Source: an uncultured Chromatiaceae bacterium
GTDB taxonomy: Bacteria; Pseudomonadota; Gammaproteobacteria; Chromatiales; Chromatiaceae
Direction: 5' to 3'
Assembly: GCA_937923175.1 (NCBI GenBank)
Contig: CALALB010000025.1
Span: forward strand, 1 to 43,952
Length of the DNA stretch: 43,952 bases
The notes below the pieces were generated by a model. That model saw only the letters and a list, made by a program, of their open reading frames with translations, ran no database searches and had not been told where the DNA came from. Made by a program: the position numbers and the translations under genes. Positions 35,360 to 43,952 of this stretch are shown one piece after another. The number at the start of each line of letters is the position of its first letter. Position 1 is the stretch's first letter.

Positions 35360-35728
35360 TTAACTTGCAGGCGTCTTGCGCCGATAACCGGCCCGCTCAA
35401 GCTCATCGAGATAGGCCTGCCACAGGCGCTCGTAGTCGCTAGCAAGCCTGTAGAGATATTCCCAGGAATAGATGCCGGTGTTATGCCCATCATCGAAATG
35501 GATACAGATGGCATAGTGACCAACCGGCTCGATGTGGTCGATCCCGACCTCCTCCTTGCCAACCTGGAGGACCCTTTCCTCTGGGCTATGGCCCTGGACC
35601 TCAGCAGAAGGGGAATAGACGCGTAGATACTCACAGGGTAGCCTATATCTTTGCCCGTCTTCATAGACGATCTCGAGAATCCGCGAAAACCGATGCAGAT
35701 TGAGCTCAACCGGGACTGTCATAGCCAT
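35360..35728 (-). CDS. DUF971-family protein (GBBH-like N-terminal domain)
   Basis: A 122-residue protein of the DUF971 family, the fold also found at the N-terminus of gamma-butyrobetaine hydroxylase. Recognisable parts are LNLHRFSRILEIVYEDGQRYRLPCEYLRVYSPSAEV, then VGIDHIEPVGHYAICIHFDDGHNTGIYSWEYLYRLA. In many proteobacteria this gene lies next to hslVU, as here; related proteins have been linked to Fe-S cluster targeting, but the role of this one is unproven. The gap to hslU is 101 bases. Confidence 0.9.
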   Translation of the reverse strand: MAMTVPVELNLHRFSRILEIVYEDGQRYRLPCEYLRVYSPSAEVQGHSPEERVLQVGKEEVGIDHIEPVGHYAICIHFDDGHNTGIYSWEYLYRLASDYERLWQAYLDELERAGYRRKTPAS

Positions 35729-35829
35729 CTCGAATGGTTCATCTGGGGTACGCAGCGCGCACCTTTTTCAACGAGCAGCAGGGTGAACCCTGTGCAGGGT
35801 TTTAAGCTTAAGGGTGGACAATACATACC

Positions 35830-37149
35830 CTACAGGATATAGCGCGACAGGTCTTCGTCGGCAGCCAAACCCGCCACATTTTGGTCGACATAGGCGGCAT
35901 TAATAGTGATGGTAACCCGATCCAGCTCAGAGGCATTGAATGAAATATCCTCAAGTAGGCGCTCCATCACTGTATGAAGCCGCCGGGCGCCGATGTTTTC
36001 GGTCCGCTCATTGACCTCCCAGGCGATCTCGGCAATCCGCCGGATGCCGTCCTCGGTGAACTCGAGTTTGACCCCTTCGGTCGCGAGCAATGCCTTGTAT
36101 TGTTCGGTGAGTGAGGCATGTGGCTCGGTGAGGATGCGGACAAAGTCATCGATGGTCAGCGCCTTTAGCTCAACACGGATCGGCAAGCGACCCTGGAGCT
36201 CGGGGATCAGATCCGAGGGTTTCGAGAGATGAAAGGCGCCCGAGGCGATGAACAAGATATGATCGGTGCGCACCGCGCCATGCTTGGTCGAGACCGTGGT
36301 TCCCTCGACCAAAGGCAGAAGATCGCGCTGCACACCCTCGCGCGAGACATCGGCCCCAGTCACCCCTTCGCGCCGTGCCACCTTGTCGATCTCATCGATG
36401 AAGACGATCCCGTTTTGTTCGACATTCTCCAGGGCGCGGACCTTGAGCTCCTCGTCGTTGACCCGTTTGGCCGCCTCCTCGTCCTTCAGGATCTTGCGCG
36501 CGTCGCGGATACGCAGCTTGCGCCTGCGGGTGCGCCCCTGACCGAGGCTCTGAAAAAGGCTTTGCAATTGGCTCGACATCTCCTCCATACCAGGCGGGGC
36601 CATGATCTCGACCCCGAGAGGGGTGGCTGCAACCTGGAGCTCGATCTCACGCTCATCGAGTTCGCCCGAGCGCAGTTTTTCCCGCAAACGTTCGCGCGTT
36701 GCGCTGCTACGGGGGTCGCCCTCAAACCCTGTCGCTTGGGGCAACAAGGCATCCAGGATGCGCTCCTCGGCGGCCGCCTCAGCAAGATCAGAGAGTTTGG
36801 CCATCTCTTGCTCGCGCGCCATCTTAACGCCGATATCAGCAAGGTCGCGGATGATCGACTCGACATCGCGCCCGACATAGCCAACCTCGGTGAACTTGGT
36901 CGCCTCGACCTTGATGAAAGGGGCGTTTGCAAGCTTGGCCAGGCGGCGGGCAATCTCGGTCTTGCCGACGCCTGTGGGGCCGATCATCAGAATGTTCTTA
37001 GGGGTGATCTCAGAGTGCAAGGGCTCAGGGATCTGAGCACGCCGCCAACGGTTGCGTAAGGCGATGGCCACAGCGCGCTTGGCCTCTTGCTGGCCGACGA
37101 TATGTTTATCCAGCTCGGCCACAATCTGTTGGGGGGTAATGGCTGACAT
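35830..37149 (-). CDS. hslU: ATP-dependent protease ATPase subunit HslU
   Basis: Unfoldase ring of the HslUV (ClpYQ) protease. It opens with [37 protein letters not shown], as in other HslU proteins, then Walker [10 protein letters not shown], the GYVGRD pore loop, an intermediate domain of about 130 residues, Walker [15 protein letters not shown] and the extreme C-terminus EDLSRYIL that inserts into HslV. ATG 37149 is chosen by family alignment; an in-frame ATG at 37179 would add ten residues ([10 protein letters not shown]) and cannot be excluded. The product is 439 residues. It is downstream of hslV with 93 bases between. Confidence 0.96.
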   Translation of the reverse strand: MSAITPQQIVAELDKHIVGQQEAKRAVAIALRNRWRRAQIPEPLHSEITPKNILMIGPTGVGKTEIARRLAKLANAPFIKVEATKFTEVGYVGRDVESIIRDLADIGVKMAREQEMAKLSDLAEAAAEERILDALLPQATGFEGDPRSSATRERLREKLRSGELDEREIELQVAATPLGVEIMAPPGMEEMSSQLQSLFQSLGQGRTRRRKLRIRDARKILKDEEAAKRVNDEELKVRALENVEQNGIVFIDEIDKVARREGVTGADVSREGVQRDLLPLVEGTTVSTKHGAVRTDHILFIASGAFHLSKPSDLIPELQGRLPIRVELKALTIDDFVRILTEPHASLTEQYKALLATEGVKLEFTEDGIRRIAEIAWEVNERTENIGARRLHTVMERLLEDISFNASELDRVTITINAAYVDQNVAGLAADEDLSRYIL

Positions 37150-37242
37150 CGCGCTGAGTTCCGGAAAGCGCTTTTCCATGAGTGGGTCAAAATCAATCTT
37201 CAGGTAGAGTGGTTTTCTTTGGGTCTAGACAGGGATCCGGGT

Positions 37243-37794
37243 TTAGGAGTTGTCCTTCACAGCCAATTCCTCGATGACCAGATGATGGTTGGTATAGATA
37301 CAGATATCGGCAGCGATCTTGAGGCCCTGTTCGACGATCGCCCGTGCCGTCAGCTGGGTGTTTTCGAGTAGGGCGCGGGCAGCGGCAAGTGCATAGGGCC
37401 CGCCCGAGCCGATGGCCATGATGTCCTGCTCGGGCTCGATCACATCGCCAGTCCCAGACAGGATCAGCGAGCTCGTATGATCGGCGACACAGAGCATGGC
37501 CTCAAGACGACGCAGCAAACGATCGGTGCGCCAATCCTTGGCAAGTTCAACCGCCGAGCGCATCAGATGGCCCTGGTGTTTCTCCAGCTTGGCCTCGAAG
37601 CGTTCAAAGAGGGTGAAGGCATCGGCCGTAGCCCCGGCAAAGCCGGCCAAAACCTGGCCCTTATACAGCCTGCGCACCTTGCGGGCATTGCCCTTCATCA
37701 CGGTCGCGCCTAGCGAGACCTGACCGTCGCCGCCTAGGGCAACCGCGCCGCCGCGCCGTACCGACAGGATGGTTGTGCCATGAAATCTAGCCAT
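37243..37794 (-). CDS. hslV: ATP-dependent protease peptidase subunit HslV
   Basis: Threonine protease of the HslUV complex. The short propeptide MARFHG is followed by [10 protein letters not shown], where Thr7 becomes the catalytic N-terminal residue after removal. Family segments [57 protein letters not shown] and [14 protein letters not shown] are all present. Length 183 is normal. It is cotranscribed with hslU in most proteobacteria, and the order here is consistent with that. Confidence 0.97.
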   Translation of the reverse strand: MARFHGTTILSVRRGGAVALGGDGQVSLGATVMKGNARKVRRLYKGQVLAGFAGATADAFTLFERFEAKLEKHQGHLMRSAVELAKDWRTDRLLRRLEAMLCVADHTSSLILSGTGDVIEPEQDIMAIGSGGPYALAAARALLENTQLTARAIVEQGLKIAADICIYTNHHLVIEELAVKDNS

Positions 37795-37809
37795 GCGCCA
37801 AGCCTATCT

Positions 37810-38229
37810 TTAGACTGCCTGCCGATAATCGGCCCGCGAGCCGGTGCGATCCCAGGCGAAGGTGCAATCAAGATAGGAGAGTACCGAGATCAACCCACTT
37901 TCGCCGTCCTCGACCATCACAGCAAGCGGTGCCCGCTGTCCGAATCGTTTGTTGGCGCGCCTGATCCAGACCCGCCGCATCTCGGGGTTGCGGGGGAAAT
38001 AGGTGAGCAACGCCTGATCGATACGCACGAGATAGGCCAGACGCCGATTGATGGCTGGGTCGTCCGGAAAGACCTCTTGGTCCCGAAAACGGCCGAGCTG
38101 GCGCGGTTTGATCGAGTCGGGCAGACATAACAGGCTGATGATATCGCGCGCCATCAACCCCCAGTCGTCTAGGAGCTGAATGATATATTGGGTCAGACGC
38201 AGGCGCTCGTCATGGGACAATTCGGTCAT
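37810..38229 (-). CDS. MbcA/ParS/Xre-type antitoxin-like protein
   Basis: A 139-residue protein resembling the toxin-binding domain of MbcA/ParS/Xre antitoxins (DUF2384). Features are an N-terminal helical part with WGLMARDIISLLCLP, then RRLAYLVRIDQALLTYFPRNPEMRRVWIRRANKRFGQRAPLAVM and a YLDCTF end, matching the family's D-x-x-x-R-L...I..AL..lfp.np...W....N..f....PL.vM pattern. Such antitoxins normally pair with RES-domain toxins, which ADP-ribosylate or degrade NAD-related targets; none is beside it. ATG 38229 has GAGGAA nine bases upstream and is preferred over the frame opening at 38265. It lies 15 bases before hslV, so the two may be cotranscribed. Confidence 0.75.
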   Translation of the reverse strand: MTELSHDERLRLTQYIIQLLDDWGLMARDIISLLCLPDSIKPRQLGRFRDQEVFPDDPAINRRLAYLVRIDQALLTYFPRNPEMRRVWIRRANKRFGQRAPLAVMVEDGESGLISVLSYLDCTFAWDRTGSRADYRQAV

Positions 38230-38326
38230 CAGGGGATTCCTCAGGTCAGAGGATGCCTCAGGCATCGGTTTCGCTCGGTATACCTGCAGATGGCGGCCGA
38301 TTCATCCCATTCCAAGCGGTGGGTGT

Positions 38327-40597
38327 TCAAGAGCGGGTGATCCGGGTAATCCGATTGACATCGGCGATTCGGCGCAAACGGCGCATGATCTGGGCCAGAT
38401 GATCGCGTCCCCGCACCAGCAGGCGAAACTCCAGATCGGTCATCACTCCGTCCTTCTCCAGGGTCTGGACATTCTCGATGTTTGAGCCGAGCTCAGCGAT
38501 GGCGCCAGCGATCACCGCCAAGACACCCCGCCGATTGCTGACCTCAACCCGGATCTCAGTGGCAAACTCGCCCTCTGGCTCGGCGGACCATTGAACAGGC
38601 AGCCGGCGATCGTGCCGACTCTCCAGACGCGCCAGATTACGGCATTCGAGGCGATGGATAACGATCCCGCGTCCTGGGCTGAAGATCCCCAGGATGCCAT
38701 CGCCCGGGATGGGTAGACAGCAGCGGGCAAAGTGCACGACTATCCCCTCGGTGCCGCGGATGGCCAGACGATGGGGATGCTGATCCTGGTCGGCGCGCGT
38801 GGGCTGTGTTTCATCCCTGTCGGCGCCGCTTAAACGCCGGGCCACCAAAGGGGCCAGTCGATTGCCAAGACCCACCTCGCTCAGGAGTTCATCCAGGCTC
38901 GCCAAACCCGTCTCCTCAAGATAGGCAGCCAAGCGCAGCGGATCGAGCGTCTCGATCCCAAGCCCTAGGCTCGCCAGCTCGCCATTGAGCAGACGCCGAC
39001 CCAGCGCTTGGGCCTCGTGTTGTTTGATGTTTTTCAGTTGACTGCGGATGGCGGCACGCGCCTTGGCTGTGACCACGAAGTTTAACCAACCTGGATTAGG
39101 ACGCGCCCCTGGCGCCGTGATGATCTCGACCGTCTGACCGCTGCGCAGGGGGGTACTGAGTGCGGCCATCCGCTGGTCGATGCGCGCCGCAATACAGGTA
39201 TTGCCGATGTCCGAATGAATGGTATAGGCGAAATCGACCGCCGTCGCCCCGCGTTTCAGCGCGACGATATGACCCTTGGGGGTAAAGACATAGACCTCAT
39301 CCGGGAAAAGATCGACCTTAACGTTTTCTAAAAACTCGACCGAGTTCCCCGCCTGACGCTGCATCTCGAGCAGATTTTGCAGCCAGTCGGCAGCCAAAGC
39401 GGTCGGATTCGGGCCCTGGATACCGCTTTTATACATCCAGTGGGCGGCGATTCCGGATTCGGCTAGGCGCTGCATCTCCTCAGTGCGGATCTGGACCTCA
39501 ATCTGAATCCCCTGCGGACCGATCAAGGCCGTGTGCAGCGATTGGTAACCATTGGCCTTGGGGATGGCGATATAGTCCTTAAAACGTCCGGGGACCGGTT
39601 TATAGAGATTGTGCACCACCCCTAAGACCCGATAACAGGTATCGACCCGGTCGACGGTGATGCGAAAGCCAAAGACATCGGCAAGCTCGGAAAAGCGACG
39701 CGATTTGTCGCGCATCTTGCGATAAATGCCATAGAGATGTTTTTGCCGCCCCTCGACCCGCCCTTGGATCCCATCGCGGGCCAATGCCTGCTTGAGCGCG
39801 GTTTGCACCAGGCTGACCATCTCGATCCGCGCGGCGCTGTTACGCCGTTGCAGCGCCTGCTCGATGATGCGCCGGCGCCACGGCCAATAATGGGCAAAGC
39901 CCAGCTCCTCGAGCTCGATCTTGATCCAGTTAATCCCGAGTCGGTTGGCGATGGGGGCAAAGATCTCGAGGGTCTCGCGCGAGATGCGCCGGCTGGCCTC
40001 GCGGCTCATGGCATCCAGGGTGCGCATATTGTGCAAGCGGTCGGCGAGCTTGATCAGGATGACCCGGATGTCGCGGGTCATGGCCAGGAGCATCTTTTGC
40101 AGGCTTGCTGCCTGGGCCTCGGCGCGGGATTGAAAATCAAGCTGGGTAAGCTTACTGACCCCATCGACAAGCTCGGCGACCTCTGCACCAAAGGCCTCTG
40201 CAACCTGCTCCTTATCGATTTGGGTGTCCTCGATGACATCATGGAGCAAGGCAGCGATCAGACAGCGATGATCCATACGCATTTCAGCGAGGATACGGGC
40301 GACTGCCAATGGATGATGGATATAGGGGTCGCCTGATCTGCGCCTCTGTCCCGCGTGGGCCTTGGCGCTAAACAAATAGGCGCGATAGCATTCGCTGATC
40401 TGCTCCGGCAGAAGATAGCTCTCGAGATAGGCGCATAGCTCGCTGAGTAGGGCCTGGGTCTGAGAGACAGGCTCAGGGTGGATGGCCGCATGATCCCGCG
40501 GATTGTCGCGCTGACGGCTGGGCGGCGAGCGAACGGGTGGGGCCGCCAGCTCAGCAGGCAAAGGGAGCGCCAGAGGGCTTGGATCAGTCTCTGTCAT
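38327..40597 (-). CDS. spoT: Bifunctional (p)ppGpp synthetase/hydrolase SpoT
   Basis: Stringent-response enzyme that makes and degrades (p)ppGpp. The HD hydrolase site is intact ([14 protein letters not shown]), followed by [10 protein letters not shown], the synthetase domain with [19 protein letters not shown] upstream and the [29 protein letters not shown] core, a TGS domain ([31 protein letters not shown]), a zinc-finger/helical region and a C-terminal ACT domain ([30 protein letters not shown]). An intact hydrolase motif favours SpoT over RelA. ATG 40597 lies inside the end of rpoZ (14-base overlap), the usual rpoZ-spoT arrangement; the frame upstream to 40678 lies within rpoZ. The product is 756 residues. 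Confidence 0.95.
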   Translation of the reverse strand: MTETDPSPLALPLPAELAAPPVRSPPSRQRDNPRDHAAIHPEPVSQTQALLSELCAYLESYLLPEQISECYRAYLFSAKAHAGQRRRSGDPYIHHPLAVARILAEMRMDHRCLIAALLHDVIEDTQIDKEQVAEAFGAEVAELVDGVSKLTQLDFQSRAEAQAASLQKMLLAMTRDIRVILIKLADRLHNMRTLDAMSREASRRISRETLEIFAPIANRLGINWIKIELEELGFAHYWPWRRRIIEQALQRRNSAARIEMVSLVQTALKQALARDGIQGRVEGRQKHLYGIYRKMRDKSRRFSELADVFGFRITVDRVDTCYRVLGVVHNLYKPVPGRFKDYIAIPKANGYQSLHTALIGPQGIQIEVQIRTEEMQRLAESGIAAHWMYKSGIQGPNPTALAADWLQNLLEMQRQAGNSVEFLENVKVDLFPDEVYVFTPKGHIVALKRGATAVDFAYTIHSDIGNTCIAARIDQRMAALSTPLRSGQTVEIITAPGARPNPGWLNFVVTAKARAAIRSQLKNIKQHEAQALGRRLLNGELASLGLGIETLDPLRLAAYLEETGLASLDELLSEVGLGNRLAPLVARRLSGADRDETQPTRADQDQHPHRLAIRGTEGIVVHFARCCLPIPGDGILGIFSPGRGIVIHRLECRNLARLESRHDRRLPVQWSAEPEGEFATEIRVEVSNRRGVLAVIAGAIAELGSNIENVQTLEKDGVMTDLEFRLLVRGRDHLAQIMRRLRRIADVNRITRITRS

Positions 40598-40886
40598 CCC
40601 CGGACATTTCCTGTTCCCCATCGGCGCTAGCAAAGCCAATCGCCAAGGCATGCTCGGCGGCGCGCCTGGGGTCTTCAAGCTCGCGTTGACTCTCGCGGAT
40701 CATCGCGGGGGTGATCTTGCCCGCGGCGATCTCGCGCAGGGCAATCACTGTGGGTTTGTCATTTTCCGCCGGTACCAAGGGCTCAACCCCATTGGCCAGC
40801 TGGCGGGCGCGCTTGGTCGCCAATAGAACCAAATCAAAGCGATTCTCCACGTGTTCAAGACAATCCTCAACCGTAATCCGGGCCAT
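40584..40886 (-). CDS. rpoZ: RNA polymerase omega subunit
   Basis: Small subunit that stabilises the beta' subunit and forms part of one ppGpp site on RNA polymerase. The 100 residues begin [30 protein letters not shown], the near-invariant omega signature, and have the conserved [14 protein letters not shown]. The C-terminal tail is acidic and its coding end overlaps the spoT start. It lies 87 bases after gmk in the yicC-gmk-rpoZ-spoT order common in gammaproteobacteria. Confidence 0.97.
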   Translation of the reverse strand: MARITVEDCLEHVENRFDLVLLATKRARQLANGVEPLVPAENDKPTVIALREIAAGKITPAMIRESQRELEDPRRAAEHALAIGFASADGEQEMSGDDRD

Positions 40887-40973
40887 AAGCTCTTTCCTCG
40901 CTGACTGTCAATCTTAAGATACTGCCCCGCAATACTGGATCAAGGCAGGGGGTGAGAGGGGTTGGTAAAGGAT

Positions 40974-41606
40974 TCAGGGCGCAGCGATCTCCCCCAGCAG
41001 CGCCTGGAGATACTGGCGCTGCCGAGCAGTACGATGACGCGCCGCAATAACGATCGCCTGTAATGCAGCCAGGGCGCTCTCAAATCGATCATTGACCACC
41101 AGATAGTCATATTCGGGCCAATGGGCAAGCTCGGCACGCGCCTGGTCCATGCGCCGCGCGATCACCTCCGGGCTATCGGTACCTCGGTTGCGCAAACGGC
41201 GTTCCAATTCCTCTAGGCTCGGGGGCAGGATGAAGATACTGATTGCCTCGGGGAAACGGGCGCGGATCTGACGTGCCCCTTGCCAGTCGATCTCTAAGAC
41301 CAGATCGCGCCCAGAGGCCAGTGTGCGGTTGACATCCTCGATCCGCGTGCCATAGAGCTGGCCAAAGACCTCGGCATATTCGAGAAAGGCGCCTTGAGCC
41401 AGCTCCTTCTCGAAGGTCGCCCGATCGAGGAAATGATAATGGACCCCATCTTGCTCGCTGAAACGGGGTGGACGGGTGGTACATGAGATCGACAAGACCA
41501 GATCCGGATCGCATTCGAGCAGGGCCTTGACCAGGCTGGTCTTACCTGCCCCTGAAGGCGCTGAAACGATCAATAGCAGGCCAGACGGTTCAATCAGCGC
41601 ACTCAT
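40974..41606 (-). CDS. gmk: Guanylate kinase
   Basis: Phosphorylates GMP (and dGMP) to GDP in nucleotide salvage and synthesis. Walker A is SAPSGAGKTSL (about 14-24), followed by the GMP-binding SCTTRPPRFSEQDGVHYHFL and a LEYAEVFGQLYGT segment, then VLEIDWQGARQIR, IFILPPSLEELERRLRNRG and YLVVNDRFESAL. Length 210 is normal. Its start overlaps the yicC stop as ATGA (41603-41606), so the genes are translationally coupled. Confidence 0.97.
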   Translation of the reverse strand: MSALIEPSGLLLIVSAPSGAGKTSLVKALLECDPDLVLSISCTTRPPRFSEQDGVHYHFLDRATFEKELAQGAFLEYAEVFGQLYGTRIEDVNRTLASGRDLVLEIDWQGARQIRARFPEAISIFILPPSLEELERRLRNRGTDSPEVIARRMDQARAELAHWPEYDYLVVNDRFESALAALQAIVIAARHRTARQRQYLQALLGEIAAP

Positions 41607-42469
41607 TCGACGTTTTGGACCTGCTCGCGCATCTGCTCGATCAAGACCTTCATCTCGACCGCCTCGCGGGTGGTTACGGCATCGATCGACTTGGATGCCA
41701 AGGTATTGGCCTCGCGATTCAACTCTTGTAACAGGAAATCAAGCCTGCGTCCAACCGGCTCATCGCGGTTTAAAACCTCGCCGATCTCGGCAAGATGGGT
41801 CTCAAGGCGATCGAGTTCTTCGTCGACGTCACACCGCATGGCGATCAGCGCAATCTCCTGCTCCAGGCGGGCTGGATCGAGCTCGGCGCGCAGTTCGGCC
41901 AGTCGTCCAGCAAGCCGCTGGCGCGCCCCCTCCAGAACCTCTGGCAGGCGTGCCCGGACTCGGGCAATGCTAGCGCCCAGCCGCTCACAGCGTTCGCGGA
42001 TCAAGCGGGCCAGACGCTCGCCCTCTCGGGCACGGGTTTCCAGCATGGCATCCAGGGCCTGGTCAAACAGGGCCAGCGATTCGCTGGCAAGGCGATCGAG
42101 ATCGGCCTCTGGCTCCTGGATGACCCCAGGCCAACGCAATAGATCGTGCGCTGTTGGCTCATAGGGACGGCCGATGAGCCCGGCGAGCTCCTGGCCAACC
42201 ACGAGCAATTGCTGCACCAGTGCATGATTCAGCCGCAGGGAATTGCAGACGCCCAGAGCCGGGGTGTAGCGCAGGGTGCAGTCGAACTTGCCGCGCTGAA
42301 CCCGCGCCGAAAGCCGGCTGCGGATCTGGGGATCCAGACCGCGCAGCTCCTCGGGGAGACGAATACAGGGCTCGAGGAACCGGTGATTAACCGCCCGGAT
42401 CTCCCAAGTCAATGCTCCCAGTTCCCCGGTCACTGAGACACTGGCGAAGGCGGTCATGCTCTTGATCAT
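41603..42469 (-). CDS. yicC: YicC-family endoribonuclease/stress-induced protein
   Basis: A 288-residue YicC protein, a family recently shown to include endoribonucleases. It starts MIKSMTAFASVSVTGELGALTWEIRAVNHRFLEPCIRLPEELRGL, a close match to the family N-terminus, and ends in a conserved block GRRLDFLLQELNREANTLASKSIDAVTTREAVEMKVLIEQMREQVQNVE with the acidic residues implicated in metal binding. It heads the yicC-gmk(-rpoZ-spoT) run and is divergent from the kinase gene at 42629 across 159 bases. Confidence 0.95.
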   Translation of the reverse strand: MIKSMTAFASVSVTGELGALTWEIRAVNHRFLEPCIRLPEELRGLDPQIRSRLSARVQRGKFDCTLRYTPALGVCNSLRLNHALVQQLLVVGQELAGLIGRPYEPTAHDLLRWPGVIQEPEADLDRLASESLALFDQALDAMLETRAREGERLARLIRERCERLGASIARVRARLPEVLEGARQRLAGRLAELRAELDPARLEQEIALIAMRCDVDEELDRLETHLAEIGEVLNRDEPVGRRLDFLLQELNREANTLASKSIDAVTTREAVEMKVLIEQMREQVQNVE

Positions 42470-42628
42470 GAATAGGACTTGCTCCCGGAGGCTTGGGGCA
42501 GAGTATGCGCCTGCAAGGGATTCAGATACTGCCAGAGGGGGCGGCTACGTTTATCATAAATCATTTGAGCTTGAATTGAACCCCGGATCCATTGCCTCAT
42601 CCCTGCACCCAGGTGTCGATGCCCGCCT

Positions 42629-43564
42629 ATGGCAGCCACTCGCAAGCCCCTGCCGCCTGGTACCCAGGTCGGCAACTATCAGATCATCAAGGCCATCGCT
42701 AAAGGCGGCTTTAGCCTGATCTATCTCGCTCAGGGTCAGGACGACAGCGAGGAGGTCGTCCTCAAGGAATACATGCCCAAACGCCTGGCAAGCCGCGACC
42801 TCGGTCTGCGGGTGGTGCCAAGCAGCGCCGAGTATGCTGAATCCCTTTATCAAGGGCAAAAGCTCTTCTTCCAGGAGGTTAGGACCCTCGCCTCGCTCAG
42901 GCATCCCAATATCGTGCGGGTCCTGGATTTTTTTCTGGCCAATAATACCGGCTATCTCGTGATGCCCAACGAGCGCGGTCGCAATCTGGGTGTCTATTTG
43001 CGCGAACGCAAAGAGGGGTTGAGCGCCTCGTTCATCGTTGAGATCTTTGTGCCGATCCTAGATGCCCTATCCCTATTACATCGACACTCGCTGCTTCATC
43101 TCGATGTCAAGCCCGGCAATATCCATCTGCGTCACGGCAATCTGCCGCTTTTGCTTGATCTCGGGGCAGCCCATCCGTTCAACCGGCCGGGAACCCGCAG
43201 TGGGCGGGTGGTCACTGCCGGCTATTCGCCGCTCGAACAATATTATCAGCATGGACAGATCGGCCCTTGGACCGATGTCTATGCGGTTGGGGCCAGCATC
43301 CGCACCTGTATGGAAGGGCGTGCACCTCAACCCGCGCCCGAACGTCAAAAGGACGATCGCATCATACCCGCGGTGATCGCACTCAAGGATCGCTACCCTA
43401 GGTTTCTCTTAGAGGCGGTCGATTGGGCGATGGCGATGGAGCCCGAGCAGCGTCCGCAAGACGCCGAGGCACTGCTTGCAATCCTCTTACCCCATCTGGA
43501 TGGCTCCCAGCTTGCGCGCATGGGTCTGCCAATGGTGTCCAAACGGGATGGATCCGCTGCCTAG
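42629..43564 (+). CDS. Hanks-type Ser/Thr protein kinase (non-RD)
   Basis: A 311-residue soluble kinase with no membrane helix or sensor domain. Residues present: glycine loop IAKGGFSLIYLA (23-34), ATP-anchoring Lys46 in VVLKEYMP, the C-helix Glu83, catalytic loop HLDVKPGNIHL with Asp159 and Asn164, and metal-binding Asp177 in LDLGAA, then an activation-segment SPLEQYY and TDVYAVGA. The catalytic loop reads HLD rather than HRD and the metal motif DLG rather than DFG; non-RD kinases usually do not depend on activation-loop phosphorylation. The KEYMP form is common in small bacterial kinases that work with FHA or PP2C proteins. No phosphatase gene is visible before the right edge. It is unrelated in detail to the HRD-type remnant at 5280-6784. 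Confidence 0.9.
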   Translation: MAATRKPLPPGTQVGNYQIIKAIAKGGFSLIYLAQGQDDSEEVVLKEYMPKRLASRDLGLRVVPSSAEYAESLYQGQKLFFQEVRTLASLRHPNIVRVLDFFLANNTGYLVMPNERGRNLGVYLRERKEGLSASFIVEIFVPILDALSLLHRHSLLHLDVKPGNIHLRHGNLPLLLDLGAAHPFNRPGTRSGRVVTAGYSPLEQYYQHGQIGPWTDVYAVGASIRTCMEGRAPQPAPERQKDDRIIPAVIALKDRYPRFLLEAVDWAMAMEPEQRPQDAEALLAILLPHLDGSQLARMGLPMVSKRDGSAA

Positions 43565-43952
43565 AGGATTTGCGGTCAGCTTGGGTAGCCCGGCGCATGC
43601 GGGCCAATCGCGGTTTTCCACCGCCGCATTGGGCCCAGTGATCCAATGTTTTTTTTCGCCCCTCAGGTTGGACCCCTGGGCTCATGTCTTAAGGAGCTAG
43701 ACCCTAGTATTTCATTCGTAAAGCTGGATCACAGCACTCGCTACACCCTGCCCCTGACCCCCAGGATCGCCCTGGATCCAAGGCCCAAGGAGAACGACTA
43801 TTCAAGCGCGCCTGGGGTACGGTGCCTTGAGTCTGGACTGGCTGCTCGATCAGGGAAACAGACAGGATGCGGCCGGGCGCCCACCCAATGGGCTGGTGCT
43901 CGGGGATCGGCAATGGAGGTGCCCAAACTGGGGTGCGCCCCTGGAGCGACCG
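43565..43952. other. Right-edge region, no recognised gene
   Basis: These 388 bases hold no product I can name. One plus-strand frame is open from about 43760 to the edge (translating as YGALSLDWLLDQGNR and later GLVLGDRQWRCPNWG), with AAGGAGA at 43787-43793, but it lacks an ATG, GTG or TTG near that ribosome-like site. The first usable codon would be TTG at about 43829. It may be the start of a gene continuing outside the window. Nothing else was seen. Confidence 0.3.

Noticed and set aside
36229-37059. 276-codon plus-strand frame opposite hslU
   Set aside because: Antisense shadow of hslU in GC-rich sequence; no motif or ribosome site.
1-43952. CRISPR array, tRNA, rRNA or prophage
   Set aside because: No regularly spaced repeats, cloverleaf, ribosomal RNA or phage structural genes were seen on either strand.

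Overview
The window looks like chromosome from a moderately GC-rich gammaproteobacterium. The yicC / gmk / rpoZ / spoT order, HslV-HslU next to a DUF971 gene, and a complete group 2 type Mrp antiporter operon with fused A/B subunits all fit Gammaproteobacteria. The TPS-adhesin/CHAT remnants and the kinase with a DUF4384 tail suggest a purple sulfur bacterium (Chromatiales), but no photosynthesis or sulfur gene lies here, so the order-level guess is inference.

Layout. 1-140: tail of an IS630-type transposase. 182-3248: pseudopilin block of a type II secretion system (gspG-H-I-J-K), then an FHA-domain gene (3285-3917). 3892-7519: a degraded stretch holding an in-frame TPS-adhesin/TPR/CHAT chimera (minus), a Ser/Thr kinase remnant with a DUF4384-like tail (plus), and an OmpA-family gene broken by one frameshift (minus). 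7835-9727: deaD RNA helicase. 10045-15804: mrpAB-C-D-E-F-G operon. 15801-16256: moaE, convergent. 16359-18467: NfeD-type membrane protease plus SPFH protein. 18509-21322 (minus): NnrU-like protein, SixA-like phosphatase, HNH endonuclease and fructosamine-kinase-like protein. 21398-26337 (plus): priA, argS, SPOR protein. 26362-28512 (minus): BASS transporter, DUF2269 protein, putative molybdenum carrier. 28590-34097 (minus): a 1,835-residue PAN plus alpha-2-macroglobulin protein. 34321-34911 (plus): unrecognised membrane protein. 35360-42469 (minus): DUF971, hslU, hslV, a ParS/MbcA-like antitoxin-type protein, spoT, rpoZ, gmk, yicC. 42629-43564 (plus): compact non-RD protein kinase.

How the genes work together. 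Most of the window is housekeeping: secretion pseudopilus, ion homeostasis, translation, replication restart, proteolysis and the stringent response. The unusual part is 3.3-7.5 kb, where a signalling/adhesin locus appears to have collapsed. Two genes that were probably divergent now meet head to head at about 5280, each without its 5' end, and the surrounding frames are broken. No intact undescribed multi-gene system is evident. The best leads are that collapsed locus, the antitoxin-like gene without a visible toxin between hslV and spoT, the PAN-fused macroglobulin, and the symmetrical leader in front of the unrecognised membrane protein. No tRNA, rRNA or CRISPR array was seen.
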